Assembly (NCBI RefSeq): GCF_032854445.1
Contig: NC_088306.1
Span: 744,501 to 808,500, forward strand
Length of the DNA stretch: 64,000 bases
Direction of reading: 5' to 3'
From: Liolophura sinensis
Taxonomy: Eukaryota; Mollusca; Polyplacophora; Chitonida; Chitonidae
Part shown: positions 10,648 to 23,215 of the stretch, one piece after another
How the letters are laid out: the number at the start of each line of letters is the position of its first letter
Numbering within the stretch: position 1 is the first letter of the stretch
Made by a program: the position numbers and the translations under genes
The notes under the pieces: model-generated
Database searches by the model: none
What the model was told of the DNA's origin: nothing
What the model saw: only the letters and a program-made list of their open reading frames with translations

Positions 10648-13600
10648 AGGACATGTAACCACACTGGCAAACAAAGTTCTCTTACCCCAAGAAAACATCA
10701 GTGTTACTAACTGGGAGGACGTGTAACCGCATTGGCTAACAAAGATTTCTTACTCCAAGAAAACATCAGTGTTACTAACTGACAAGACATGTAACCACAT
10801 TGGCTAACAAAAATCTGTTACACCAAGAAAACATCAGTGTTACTAACTGGGAGGACATGTAACCACCTTGGTTAACAAAGATCTCGTACCCCAAGAAAGC
10901 ATCAGTGTTACTAACTAGCAGGACATGTAACCATGTTGGCTAACAAAGTTCTCTTACCCCAAGAAAACACCAGTGTTACTAACTGGAAGGACATGTAACC
11001 ACATTGGTTTACAAAGTTCTCTTACTCCAAGAAAACATCAGTGTTACTAACTGGGAGGACATGTAACCACATTGGTTAACAAAGTTCTCTTACCCAAAGA
11101 AAACTCCAGTGTTACTATCTGGGAGGACATGTAACCACATTGGTTCACAAAGTTCTCTTACCCCAAGGAAACATCAGTGTTACTAACTGGGAGATCATGT
11201 AACCACACTGGCTAACAAAGTTCTCTTACCCCAAGAAAACATCAGTGTTACTAACTGGCAGGACATGTAACCACACTGGCTAACAAAGATTTCTTACCCC
11301 AAGAAAACACCAGTGTTACTAACTAGGAGGGCATGTAACCACATTGGCTAAAAAAGATCTCTTACCCCAAGAAAACATCAGTGTTACTAATTGGGAGGAC
11401 ATGTAACCACATTGGCTAACAAAGATCTCTTACCCCAAGAAATCTTCAGTGTTACTAACTGGCAGAACATGTAACCATCTTGGCAAACAAAGTTCTCTTA
11501 CCCCAAGAAAACATCAGTGTTGCTAACTGGAAGGACCTGTAACCACATTGGCTAACAAAGATTTCTTACCCCAAGAAAACACCAGTGTTACTAACTGGGA
11601 GGACATGTAACCACAATGTTTAACAAAGATCTCTTACTCCAAGAAAGCTTCAGTGTTACTAACTGGCAGGACATGTAACCACTTTGGCAAACAAAGTTCT
11701 CTTACCCCAAGAAAACATCAGTGTTACTAACTGGAAGGACATATAACCACATTGGCTAACAAAGATCTCTTACCCCAAGAAAACACCAGTGTTACTAACT
11801 GGGAGGACATGTAACCACAATGGTTAACAAAGATTTCTTACCCCAAGAAAACATCAGTGTTACTAACTCGGAGGACATGTAACCACATTGGCTAACAAAG
11901 ATCTCTCACCCCAAGAAAACACCAGTGTTAATAACTGGAAGGAGATGTAACCTCATTGGCTTACAAAGATCTCCTAACCCAAGAAAACATCAGTGTTACT
12001 AACTGGGAGGGCATGTAACCACATTGGCTAACAAAGTTCTCTTACCCCAAGAAAACATCAGTGTTACTAACTGGCAGGACATGTAACCACACTGGTTAAC
12101 AAAGATTTCTTACCCCAAGAAAACACCAGTGTTACTAACTGGGAGGACATGTAACCACATTGGCTAACAAAAGTCTGTTACACCAAGAAAACATCAGTGT
12201 TACTAGCTGGGAGGACATGTGACCACATTGGTTTACAAAGTTCTCTTACCCCAAGAAAACATCAGTGTTACTAACTGGGAGGACATGTAACCACATTGGT
12301 TAACAAAGATCTCTTACCCAAAGAAAACGCCAGTGTTACTATCTGGGAGGACATGTAACCACATTGGTTCACAAAGTTCTCTTACCCCAAGGAAACATCA
12401 GTGTTACTAACTGGGAGGACATGTAACCACATTGGCTAACAAAGATCTCTTACCCCAAGAAAGCTTCAGTGTTACTAACTGGCAGGACATGTAACCACTT
12501 TGGCAAACAAAGTTCTCTTACCCCAAGAAAACATCAGTGTTACTAACTGGAAGGACATGTAACCACATTGGCTAACAAAGATCTCTTACCCCAAGAAAAC
12601 ACCAGTGTTACTAACTGGGAGGACATGTAACCACATTGGCTAACAAAGATTTCTTACCCCAAGAAAACACCAGTGTTACTAACTGGAAGGACATGTAACC
12701 ACAATGTTTAACAAAGATCTCTTACTCCAAGAAATCATCAGTGTTACTAACTCGGAGGACATGTAACCACATTGGCTAACAAAGATCTCTTACCCCAAGA
12801 AAACACCAGTGTTAATAACTGGAAGGAGATGTAACCTCATTGGCTTACAAAGTTCTCCTACCCCAAGAAAACATCAGTGTTACTAACTGGGAGGGCATGT
12901 AACCACATTGGCTAACAAAGTTCTCTTACCCCAAGAAAACATCAGTGTTACTAACTGGCAGGACATGTAGCCACACTGGCTAACAAAGATTTCTTACCCC
13001 AAGAAAACACCAGTGTTACTAACTGGGTGGACATGTAACCACATTGGCTAACAAAGATCTCTTACCCCAAGAAAACATCAGTGTTACTAACTGGGAGGAC
13101 ATGTAACTACATTGGCTAACAAAGATCTCTTACCCCAAGAAATCTTCAGTGTTACTAACTGGCAAGACATGTAACCACATTGGGAAACAAAGTTCTCTTA
13201 CCCCAAGAAAACATCAGTGTTACTAACTGGAAGGACATGTAACCACATTGGCTAACAAAGATTTCTTACCCCAAGAAAACACCAGTGTTACTAACTGGAA
13301 GGACATGTAACCACAATGTTTAACAAAGATCTCTTACTCCAAGAAATCATCAGTGTTAGTAACTGGGAGGACATGTAACCACATTGGCTAACAAAGATCT
13401 CTTACCCCAAGAAAACATCAGTGTTAATAACTGGAAGGACATGTAACCACATTGGCCAACAAAGATTTCTTACTCCAAGAAAACATCAGTGTTACTAACT
13501 GATAAGACATGTAACCACATTGGCTAACAAAAGTCTGTTACACCAAGAAAACATCAGTGTTACTAACTGGGAGGATATGTAACCACATTGTTTTACAAAG

Positions 13601-14940
13601 TTCTCTTACCCCAAGAAAACATCAGTGTTACTAACTGGGAGGACATGTAACCACATTGGTTAACAAAGATCTCTTACCCCAAGAAAACGCCAGTGTTACT
13701 ATCTGGGAGGACATGTAACCACATTGGTTCACAAAGATCTCTTACCCCAAGGAAACATCAGTGTACTAACTGGAAGGACATGTAACCACATTGGCTAACA
13801 AAGATTTCTTACCCCAGGAAAACGCCAGTGTTACTATCTGGGAGGACATGTAACCACATTGGTTCACAAAGTTCTCTTACCCCAAGGAAACATCAGTGTT
13901 ACTGACTGGGAGGACATGTAACCACATTGGCTAACAAAGATCTCTTACCCCAAGAAAGCTTCAGTGCTACTAACTGGCAGGACATGTAACCACAATGTTT
14001 AACAAAGATCTCTTACCCCAAGAAAACATCAGTGTTACTAACTGGACGAACATGTAACCACATTGGCTAACAAAGATTTCTTACCCCAAGAAAACACCAG
14101 TGTTACTAACTGGGAGGACATGTAACCACATTGGCTAACAAAGATCTCTTACCCCAAGAAAACATCAGTGTTACTAACTGGGAGGACATGTAACCACATT
14201 GGCTAACAAAGATCTCTTACCCCAAGAAAACACCAGTGTTAATAACTGGAAGGAGATGTAACCTCATTGGCTTACAAAGATCTCCTACCCCAAGAAAACA
14301 TCAGTGTTACTAACTGGGAGGGCATGGAAACAACATTGGCTACCAAAGTTCTCTTACCCCAAGAAAACATCAGTGTTACTATCTGGGAGGACATGTAACC
14401 ACACTGGCTAACAAAGATCTCTTACCCAAAGAAAACACCAGTGTTACTATTTGGGCGGACATGTAACCACATTGGCTAACAAAGATCTCTTACCCCAAGA
14501 AAGCATCAGTGTTACTAACTGGCAGGACAGGTAACCACATTGGCTAACAAAGATCTCATTCCCCAAGAAAACACCAGTTTTACTGTCTGGGAGGACATGT
14601 AACCACATTGGTTAACAAAGATCTTTTACTCCAAGAAAGCATCGGTGTTACTAACTGGGAGGACATGTAACCACATTGGCTAACAAAGATCTCTTACCCC
14701 AAGAAAGCATCAGTGTTACTAACTGGCAGGACATATAACCACATTGGCTAACAAAGATCTCTCACCCCAAGAAAACATCAGTGTTACTAACTGGGAGGAC
14801 ATGTAACTACATTTGCTAACAAAGTTGTCTTACCCTAAGAAGACATCAGTGTTACTAACTGGGAGGATATGTAACCACATTGGTTAACAAAGTTCTCTTA
14901 CCCCAAGAAAGCATCAGTGTTACTAACTCGGAGGACTTGT
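10648..14940. repeat. 68-bp minisatellite, about 63 units
   Basis: Unit: CATCAGTGTTACTAACTGGG, AGGACATGTAACCACATTGG, CTAACAAAGATCTCTTACCC, CAAGAAAA. Register is kept for more than 4 kb with scattered substitutions. Marked variant blocks, such as ACTATCTGGGAGG followed by GGTTCACAAAG, recur at 11106, 12330 and 13690, spaced by 18 and 20 units, so multi-unit blocks have been copied. Intergenic, downstream of gene 1. Confidence 0.96.
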
Positions 14941-15245
14941 ACAGTATTTGCTACCTTAAACATCTGGCCCAGGGGTGATGAAGCGATTTTAGACTCAATT
15001 CAAAATTTCAATCATTAAACTTCGTGCGAGGTATGTTCCTTTGCATTTTTTTAGCTGAAATTTGTTTTACAATAACTTACCCAGAATGTACACTGTCAAG
15101 CAATATTTTGAATGTTGCTATGGGCCACGATGCTCACTTGTAAAGTGAATTGAAATTTTGGCTTAAGTCTAAGGCTGTTTCGTGATCCTAGAGCCATCTT
15201 GGCGTTTTACCTTCACCTTCACTTTTAAATCCAATTCTACAATAT

Positions 15246-15812
15246 TTGTCACAAGTTTTTCTATGTATCTACATATACAGGTGTATTCTATGTTACAATT
15301 CTACAATATTGGTCACAAGTTTTTCTATGTATCTACATATACAGGTGTATTCTATGTTACAATTCTACAATATTGGTCACAAGTTTTTCCATGTATCTAC
15401 ATATACGGGTGTATTCTATGTTACAATTCTACAATATTGGCCACAAGTTTTCCTATGTATCTACATATACAGGTGTATTCTATGTTACAATTCTACAATA
15501 TTGGTCACAAGTTTTCCTATGTATCTACATATACGGGTGTATTCTATGTTACAATTCTACAATATTGGTCACAAGTTTTTCTATGTATCTACATATACAG
15601 GTGTATTCTATGTTACAATTCTACAATATTGGTCACAAGTTTTCCTATGTATCTACATATACAGGTGTATTCTATGTTACAATTCTACAATATTGGTCAC
15701 AAGTTTTTCTATGTATCTACATATACAGGTGTATTCTATGTTACAATTCTACAATATTGGTCACAAGTTTTCCTATGTATCTACATATACAGGTGTATTC
15801 TATGTTTTTGAT
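15246..15812. repeat. 64-bp minisatellite, about 9 units
   Basis: Unit contains TATTCTATGTTACAATTC, TACAATATTGGTCACAAG and CTATGTATCTACATATAC. Units are nearly identical, varying at TTTTTC/TTTTCC and ACAGG/ACGGG. Because 64 is not a multiple of 3 and the unit has no stop on the + strand in any frame, all three + frames stay open for about 600 bp. This explains the three long overlapping open frames here. Confidence 0.95.
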
Positions 15813-16097
15813 ACTGGTACATTTACAGGTAATTGCTTTTTGGTTAAACCAAATTTTTAAAGAAAACGTTTGCTTCTTGCTGTTGTTAGTATGTCTCCTA
15901 TCAAGTGTGTTGCAGCTGAACCTAATAAAATTTAATGTGAATCATGATTACATTTGAAATACCTACTGTTTTAATGTGGCACTGTTCTAATTTTATTCTC
16001 TCTTAATGTTAATGCTAGCAGCCAAATACTGATTTAGCCATGGGGAAGGCATGTCTTTTGGTTCCAAAATCATTTTTCTCCTTTTACATTGCCTGTT

Positions 16098-16193
16098 TTG
16101 ACAGCACCATACCTGTTGTGACACCACCATACCTGCTGTGACAGCACCATATCTGTTGTGACAGCACCATACCTGTTGTGACACCACCATTTG
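16098..16193. repeat. 20-bp repeat, about 5 units
   Basis: Unit ACAGCACCATACCTGTTGTG with ACACCACC variants. Short, clean array between two AT-rich stretches that show nothing else. Confidence 0.85.
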
Positions 16194-16508
16194 TCCGTAT
16201 GGTCAGTGATATGTACAGAGACAGTTACACTGAACGCCATGAATTTTTATTAACATGCGAAAAATAAAATTAAAAATACAATTATTTTATACATCCATAA
16301 ATGTTTTCAAAGCACTGTTGTGAAATATTGTCTTAGTATTGTTGTCAATGACTTCAGATCTTTTTTGTTTATACTAATCTTTTATGTTTGTTGAGGTATA
16401 AATCTGACTGAAAATAATAATTATTTGTATTATATAAGTTTTCCAACAGAATGTTTTAATGTAAAAACTAACTTTGGATTCTGTGATAAGAAGTTTATTC
16501 TCTTTACT

Positions 16509-16524
16509 GTGTGTGTGTGTGTGT
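16509..16524. repeat. (GT)n microsatellite
   Basis: A run of eight or so TG dinucleotides in an otherwise featureless AT-rich stretch. Confidence 0.8.
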
Positions 16525-16704
16525 GAGTGTAGTAAAAAGTATTGTGAAATACATTTCTTTGGATTCATATATAATCTGTCTTGCAGTATTTTTTGTCCAA
16601 GTTTTGAATTACGAGGGATATTATTCTGGAAGTTGTCAAGTTTATTTGATTACTTACTACTGTGACTGCTTGCACAGAGGTAGATTCTATCTCCATGCTG
16701 CTTG

Positions 16705-16990
16705 CTAGTTTGATTACTTGGTAGTTTGATTACTTGGTAGTTTGATTACTTGGTAGTTTTTTTTCCTTGGTAGTTTGATTACTTGGTAGTTTTATTCCTT
16801 GTAGGCTTGTTTGCTTGCTGGTTTGATTACTTGGTAGTTTGATTGCTCCATAGGTTTGTTCCTTGTTGTGGGCTTGATTTTTTGCTAGTTGATCGCTTGC
16901 TAGTTTGATTTCTTGCTAGCTTGATTACTTGCTAGTTTGATTACTTGCTGGTTTGATCACTTGCTAGTTTGTTTGCTTGATAGTTTAATT
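16705..16990. repeat. 16-bp repeat, degenerate
   Basis: Units of the form TTTGATTACTTGCTAG or TTTGATTACTTGGTAG, about 17 copies, many with TTCC or GCTT variants. Confidence 0.85.
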
Positions 16991-17097
16991 GCATTACATT
17001 AATTGGTTTTTTGTTTGTTTGCTTGCCTACTTATATTATTGAATGATGGCCGTTTTGTTCAATTAATGAATGAAATAAAAGATGAATGTCTATTTTT

Positions 17098-17225
17098 ATA
17101 TATTGTATTTATTTATGTATTGGGAGTTTTATGTTGTACTCAAGAATATTTCACTAATACGACGGCGGGCAGCATTTTGGTGGGAGGAAATCTTGCAAGA
17201 CCCGGAATTGAACTCACAGCAAACG
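17098..17225 (-). mobile_element. SINE family A, truncated copy
   Basis: Inverted tail (ATTT)n, then TACTCAAGAATATTTCAC, TACGACGGCGGGCAGCAT and GGTGGGAGGAAA. A remnant GAATTGAACTCACAG suggests the edge of the tRNA-like head, so the body is internally deleted. Confidence 0.85.
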
Positions 17226-18092
17226 CATTAGTGAGAGTCTTTTTGGTCACTGTTCTGCTGTAGCCCTCAAAGAATTATTGTCCAGGCAGACCCACTCTAT
17301 ATACTGATGGATGACCTGTTTTAAAATCGTACCACAACAACGTACGTTCTATTACCATGTTGTAGTAATACGCAGGCTTTTGCCACCAGGGGGTCACGGC
17401 TGGTTTATACTTCCATACCGAGCCTTTACGCGGACTAGTTCATCACAGAAATTATAAGCAAAATGATCGTAATTTTTATAACCGAAAAAAAAACTCACAG
17501 ATAACAGCTATAAATAACATATTATTAATGTTATTATCGAGATAAGAGAAATACATCATAGTACCGGTGATTATCTGCAAATCCATCTGTGACCCCACCT
17601 GTCTAAATGACCCCTGGAATAAAGCGGTGGCAGGGGGTATACCATCGATTGGATGGGGATCATTTTGTATAATTACTCAATTTTTATCACATTAACTGAA
17701 GTAGCCTAAAGATACAACTAGAACAGCGTCACTCTTCACTCGCTATTTACGAACTAGTTTGTAGGGTTATAACAGATGGATGTTGTGGCTTTAAGTCGGA
17801 ATGTTTCTCAGGTGCGGTTTTTCAGTCTAATAAATCTACATGTTAGACGTCATAATATGGGAAAATTCTTGGCTATACGTCGTAAAACATCAAATCAAAT
17901 CAAATTCTGAATTTATGTGTAGTAAGCTAGGTGAACTGAAATAATTTCCCCGCGTACAAAAGAACAGATCACCATCAAAATCTAACGGGACAAGCCTTGC
18001 TTATTCGAAATTGATATGGCTTTTATATGGTGGTTTTTATTGCAATCTTTTTACAGTGTATAAGATGCAAATTATGATTGCGCTTACATGGT
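17226..18092. other. Intergenic, no recognised feature
   Basis: Mixed sequence with no array, SINE or credible coding stretch that I can see on either strand. Confidence 0.5.
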
Positions 18093-18148
18093 GTTACATC
18101 TTCATGCCCGCTGCCAAGGTTAATGTAACCAAACACGACAAACAACAG
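18093..18148 (+). repeat. Left 56-bp direct repeat
   Basis: Starts GTTACATCTTCATGCCCGCT and ends ACACGACAAACAACAG. The same 56 bases with two substitutions occur at 19820-19875, on the far side of the 36-bp array. Confidence 0.9.
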
Positions 18149-18149
18149 C

Positions 18150-19590
18150 CACCAAACACCACGCCTCACCCTGTCATACCGAAGACACCAGACATTAGGC
18201 CTCACCCAATCATAACGAAGACACCAAACACCACGCCTTATCCAGCCATACCGAAGACACTAGACACGACACCTCACCCGGTCATACCGAAGACACCAGA
18301 CACCAGATATTACGCTTCACCCGGTCACACCGAAGACACCACACATTACGCCTCACTCGGTCATACCGAAGACATCAGACACCACGCCTGGTCCGGTCAT
18401 ACAGTATACACCAGAAACAACGCCTCATCCAGCCACACCGAAGACACCAGAAACGACGCCTCACTCTGTCATACCAAAGACACCAGACACCAGACACGAC
18501 GCCTCACCCAGTCATACCCAAGACACCAGACACTAGACATAACGCCTCACCCAGTCATACCGAAGACACCAGACACCACGGCTCATCCAGCCATATCGAA
18601 GACATTAGACACAACGCCTCGCCCAGTCATACCCAAGACACCAGACACAATGCCTCGCCCGATCATACCGAAGACATCAGACACAACGCCTCACCCGGTC
18701 ATACCGAAGATGCTAGACACCAACCACCATACACCACGCCTCACCCAGTCATACCGAAGACACCAGACATTATGCCTCACCCGGTCATAACGAAGACGCG
18801 AAACACCACGTCTCATCCAGCCATACCGAAGACATTAGACATGACGTCTCACCCGGTCATACCGAAGACACGAGACACCAGACATTACGCCTCACCCGGT
18901 CATATCGAAGACACCAGATGCCACGCCTAGACTGATCATACCGAATACACCAGAAACGACGCCTCACGCGGTTATACCGAAGACAGAAGACACCAGATAC
19001 CAGACACCACGCCTCACCCGGTCATACCGAAGACACGAGGCATTACGCCTCACACAGTCATACCAAAGACACAAGACACCACGCCTCACTCGGTCATACC
19101 GAAGACACCAGACACAATGCCTCACCCAGTCATACCGAAGACACCAGACACCACGCCTCACCCGGTTATACCCAAGACACCCGACACCAGCCACCAGACA
19201 CCACGCCTCACCCGGTCATAACAAAGACACCAAACACCACGCCTCCTCCAGCCATACTGAAGACAATAGACATGACGCCTCAGCCGGTCATACCGAAGAC
19301 ATCAGACACCAGACATTACGCCTCACTCGGTCACACTGAAAACACCAGACATTACGCCTCACCCGGTCATACCGAAGACACAAAACACCACGCCTCATCC
19401 GGTTATACTAAAGACACCAGACACCACGCCTCACCGTGTCGTATCGAAGACACCAGGCATTACGCCTCACCCGGTCATACCGAAGACACCAAACACCACG
19501 GCTCATCCAGCCATACCGAAGACATTAGACACCACGCCTCAACCGTCATACCGAAGGCACCAGACACCACGCCTCACGCGGTCACGTTAT
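18150..19590. repeat. 36-bp minisatellite seeded from a SINE, about 40 units
   Basis: Unit CATACCGAAGACACCAGA, CACCACGCCTCACCCGGT, with frequent 9-10 bp insertions (CACCAGACAC). Its 36 bases are the internal segment of SINE family B, seen once each at about 40410-40446 and 60270-60306. The right edge runs straight on into the rest of that SINE (GTTATACTGACAGCG). Being 12 codons long, the unit gives open frames with PKTPDTTPHPVI-type repeats; I do not regard these as coding. Confidence 0.93.
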
Positions 19591-19735
19591 ACTGACAGCG
19601 AGCCCATGAGTTCTTGCTCTGCTCCTCCTATGCTGAGCATCAAACGGGTTAACACCACGATTACCGATGTTAAAGTCTTAGGTATGACCCGATTCAGGAT
19701 AAAATCCCGGGCCTACCGTGTACAAGGCAGATACT
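19586..19735 (-). mobile_element. SINE family B, right-hand remnant
   Basis: Continues from the 36-bp array with ACGTTATACTGACAG and later TTAAAGTCTTAGGTATGAC, which match the better copy at 63081-63425. The tRNA-like head, read on the - strand, is degraded. Confidence 0.65.
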
Positions 19736-19819
19736 GTATTCACCACGGCGCCACAACAACAATCGTTGCTATGGTATATGACATCAGTTCTCCAATGTCT
19801 GCTGGGGAAACATTTTACA

Positions 19820-19875
19820 GTTACATCTTCATGCCCGCTGCCAAGCTTAATGTTACCAAACACGACAAACAACAG
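19820..19875 (+). repeat. Right 56-bp direct repeat
   Basis: Second copy of 18093-18148, differing only at AAGCTT for AAGGTT and GTTACC for GTAACC. The pair brackets about 1.7 kb of SINE-derived sequence and is much longer than a usual target-site duplication. Confidence 0.9.
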
Positions 19876-21039
19876 TCAAAATGTGGAATGTCAACAGCCA
19901 AATGCTCCTGAAGCTCCTGAAAACAGCGCAAGTGATACCAACCGGATCTCAAACAGAAATGGTGCTCTCACATTTCCAACCAAAAGAAATTTGGCTTTGA
20001 GATGATGATTAGTGTTCTTCATTTGCATAAGAGGAACACACCATTTTCTAAAATAAAATATCGGTTTGTGGCATTGTAACCGTATCCAAATGAGAATGGA
20101 AAGAGAGAGCAGTGCTAATTTAACTTTAAAACGGTGTGGTTTTCTAGTTTTGATATATCCACCAACAACACGCTAACACAACATTTTAACTTAGAAAGGT
20201 GAGTTGTCGCTCTGTCGCTCCAAATAATTAAATAGCAGAGAACCGCGATATTTTAATGAAAACTGGCGTGTTGCTCTCAGTTTTTGTGGATGAGACTTTC
20301 ACTTTCTCCAAATAGGCCTTCCGGAAAGATGTGTCATTTACGTTTATGGCGAGATATCGGCCTGCCGTGAAATATCCATACATACATGTCGTCTGGTTGT
20401 TGTCAATATCGCATTTGTGCATGGAGTGAAAAAATACAGGTGTTCTATACGGTTCCACCTGTAGAGTTGAGAATTTCATGAAAGGTGTCGACTGTCAAAA
20501 CCTTACGTTTAATCATTTTGAATATTTTGACTCTTACTTCAGGATGACAGATCGACATGGGCGCGAGCTATATTTTAGGTCACCCATTTTGTCATTATCA
20601 GCCACATGTATAAAGATGAAGGTATAGTACTAGAACATCCCCTAGAGCCACTGTGTCCAATTTTGTGCAAGAATGGAAGCATATAGGTGCAGAACAACGC
20701 AGATATAATCTTTATGACATAATTACTTCAATTATTACAAGCAATGCGTCAAATTTCTGACTTCGTGCCCATATATAATACACACTTCTAATGTATATAG
20801 GCCCATGCCAGCCACATTATCAGTGTCATTAGGGTCAGCCTCATTTTGCGTTAATATATCTAATATGATTATATATGAAGCCCAAGGAAGAACGAAAATT
20901 GCTTTAGTCGGTATTATGGGTGTAAACCGCGAAATCGCTGGGATAACGACACATGCCAATATGCACACCATGTTTACTTTTTATATATTTTTTCATTTAT
21001 CTATTTATTGATTTCATTATTTATTTATTTGGGGGCCTG
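19876..21039. other. Intergenic, no recognised feature
   Basis: No array, SINE or convincing exon. Short open frames on both strands have no recognisable motifs. Confidence 0.5.
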
Positions 21040-21290
21040 ATAATGGTTATGGCGGCCTAATGACTCAGGAGTAGCTCACCACTGTGGTCGTTCTGAGTTC
21101 AAGTCCAGCTCATGCTGGCTTCATCCCTGATCGTACGTGGGAAGGTCAGCTAGGAAAATACAGATGATCGTGAGTTTCCCCCGGGCAGTGCCTGGTTTCC
21201 TTCCACCATAGTGCTGGTCGCCGTCGTATGAGTGAAATATTCTTGATTAGGGCCAAAAACAGCAATCTAATAAAATAAAGTAAACAATTT
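21040..21290 (+). mobile_element. SINE family A, near full length
   Basis: tRNA-like head with B-box-like GAGTTCAAGTCCAGC, then body CTGGCTTCATCC and GTACGTGGGAAGG, then tail GCCGTCGTATGAGTGAAAT and an AAT-rich end. About 15% diverged by eye from 21828-22062. Confidence 0.88.
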
Positions 21291-21313
21291 ATAAAAATTT
21301 ATTTATTTATTTC

Positions 21314-21621
21314 ATTGTTGTTTCATGACATATTCAAGGATCTTCAGGATCATGAGTTGTTTCATGACATATTCAAGGATCTTCTGGATCATGAGTTGTT
21401 TCATGACATATTCAAGGATCTTCAGGATCATGAGTTGTTTCATGACATATTCAAGGATCTTCAAGATCATGAGTTGTTTCTTGACATATTCAAGGATCTT
21501 CAGGATCATGAGTTGTTTCATGACATATTCAAGGATCTTCAGGATCATGAGTTGTTTCATGACATATTCAAGGATCTTCAGGATCATGAGTTGTTTCATG
21601 ACATATTCAAGGATCTTCAGA
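21314..21621. repeat. 39-bp minisatellite, about 8 units
   Basis: Unit GTTGTTTCATGACATATTCA, AGGATCTTCAGGATCATGA, nearly invariant. It follows a SINE tail directly. Thirteen codons long and free of stops in several frames on both strands, so the open frames here are by-products. Confidence 0.95.
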
Positions 21622-21827
21622 GATCTTAATATTAGCGGACAGTATTATAGATGGGGAATCCATAGTCCTCGGCGAAAGTTACAGACATAATGCACAGATA
21701 TGTGCACCATATTCGTGGTAGACAAATGATCTTCAGTGCACGTTAGTCTTGGCAAACAATCACACGAGTATCATCGACAGCTTAACGGCTTCAAGGAAGA
21801 AAGGGAGGATTTTATCTTCAAATTCAC

Positions 21828-22062
21828 TGCATAATGACCCAGGAGCCTCTCACCAATGCGGTCGCTGTGAGTTCAAGTCCAGCTCATGCTGGCTTCCTCT
21901 CGGGTCGTAACTGGGAAGGTCTGTCAACAACCTGCGGATGGTCGTGGGTTTCCCCCGGGCTATGCCCGGTTTCCACCCACCATAATGCTGGCCGCCGTCG
22001 TATAAGTGAAATGTTCTTGAGTACGGCGTAAAACACCAATCAAATAAATAAATAAATCAAAT
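21828..22062 (+). mobile_element. SINE family A, good copy
   Basis: Best consensus-like copy: ATGACCCAGGAGCCTCTCAC, B box GAGTTCAAGTCCAGC, GGATGGTCGTGGGTTTCCCC, CCACCATAATGCTGGCCGCC, GTCGTATAAGTGAAAT, then CAATCAAATAAATAAATA. The A-box end (TAGCG...) of the head is missing. Pol III-type internal promoter is inferred from the tRNA similarity. Confidence 0.92.
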
Positions 22063-22821
22063 TCACTGCCAAGACCTTCTTTGCAAGGGCCCGCACAATT
22101 GATAAGCATGCACGTTAACCTTTAGACCACGCCCATCTTTAACTTAAAATTAATAATTAATACAAATATAGTTCTGATTTGAATAATGTCAAGTGTTGGT
22201 TTGTACTGAGACAAGTAATTTATATTACACGTATACACAAATAAAAGAAGAGAAAAGAAAAAATAGCAATAGATAAGAAAATCATTTGGGAAAACCAAAA
22301 TGCATGAAGAAAAGAAAATTGTATCATTTGTAATCACGTGCGTCGCATAATTTGAAATTGCTGTCCTTATTGTGTCTATGAACATTTTCCATGCTGGATT
22401 TGGTATGTACAGTTATTTACAGTTGTCTCTGTTTTATTGTTATGCACTCGGAGCGTTTTCAAGGTTCGGCGGCAGTTACTACACTAACACCAGCATCCTG
22501 CATTTACCGGTAAATTAACATGTGTTTGCAAAATGATGTGTTCTGCAACAGGAAAAATAGAAATTTCTGCCGCTCACAAGATCCGGAATAACAAACAGTT
22601 GGTCATTTCTTAATTATGTGTGGAAGTGAGAACCGGTAACTGATACTTGTCAGACGTGTGTTGCAATTCGACCTATAAATTAAAACCATGTTTCGGGATT
22701 AATATATTCTAGATGATGTTTTAGCGATGTGAAGGATTTTCAGGCGTCACGAAATATTAAAGTCTTGAAACTAAATACGCACCTCGAAGCCATGCATAAA
22801 AGAACAACTGCCATTCGCCAA
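22063..22821. other. Intergenic, no recognised feature
   Basis: AT-rich; nothing repeated or coding that I can support. Confidence 0.5.
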
Positions 22822-23125
22822 TAACCCCTGCGCTGTGAGGAGTGTGGAAGTGAGGTCACGGAACCTAGCGCTTTGAGGAGTGTGGAAGTGAGGTCACGGA
22901 ACCTAGCGCTTTGAGGAGTGCATGGAAGTATGGCTAAAAATTGATGCCATTGAAACTATTGAAAAGTGTGAAAGAAAATTGTTGTTATTGAAACTAGCAC
23001 TTTGAGGAAGGTATGGAAGTGTGAAACTAGCCCTTTGAGGAAGATATGGAAGTGTGAAAGTAGCACTTTGAGGAAGATATGGAAGTGTGAAAGTAGCACA
23101 TTGAGGAAGATATGGAAGTGCGGCC
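22822..23125. repeat. Two related short arrays (38 bp and 33 bp)
   Basis: 22822-22920 has units GCGCTTTGAGGAGTGTGG, AAGTGAGGTCACGGAACCTA. 22993-23125 has units GCACTTTGAGGAAGATATGG, AAGTGTGAAAGTA. The shared CTTTGAGGA(A/G) and TGGAAGTG cores show that one derives from the other. Confidence 0.88.
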
Positions 23126-23215
23126 GAAATTGAAGTCGTTGAAAGCTGGACAAGTGAAGAAAGACACATTAGCGATCCGTTTCAGTCAGTCAATAACAGT
23201 ATGCTTCTTGAGGGT

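Noticed and set aside
15182-15957. Three overlapping open frames of 194-209 codons
   Set aside because: They are three readings of the same 64-bp tandem repeat; no start context, domain or splice support.
18011-18790. 259-codon open frame with TPHPVIPKTPDT repeats
   Set aside because: The repeat unit is a 36-bp segment of a SINE amplified in tandem; other frames and the - strand are also open.
21828-21900. tRNA gene
   Set aside because: The B-box-bearing head belongs to a SINE; no complete cloverleaf or anticodon arm can be drawn, here or in the other SINE copies.
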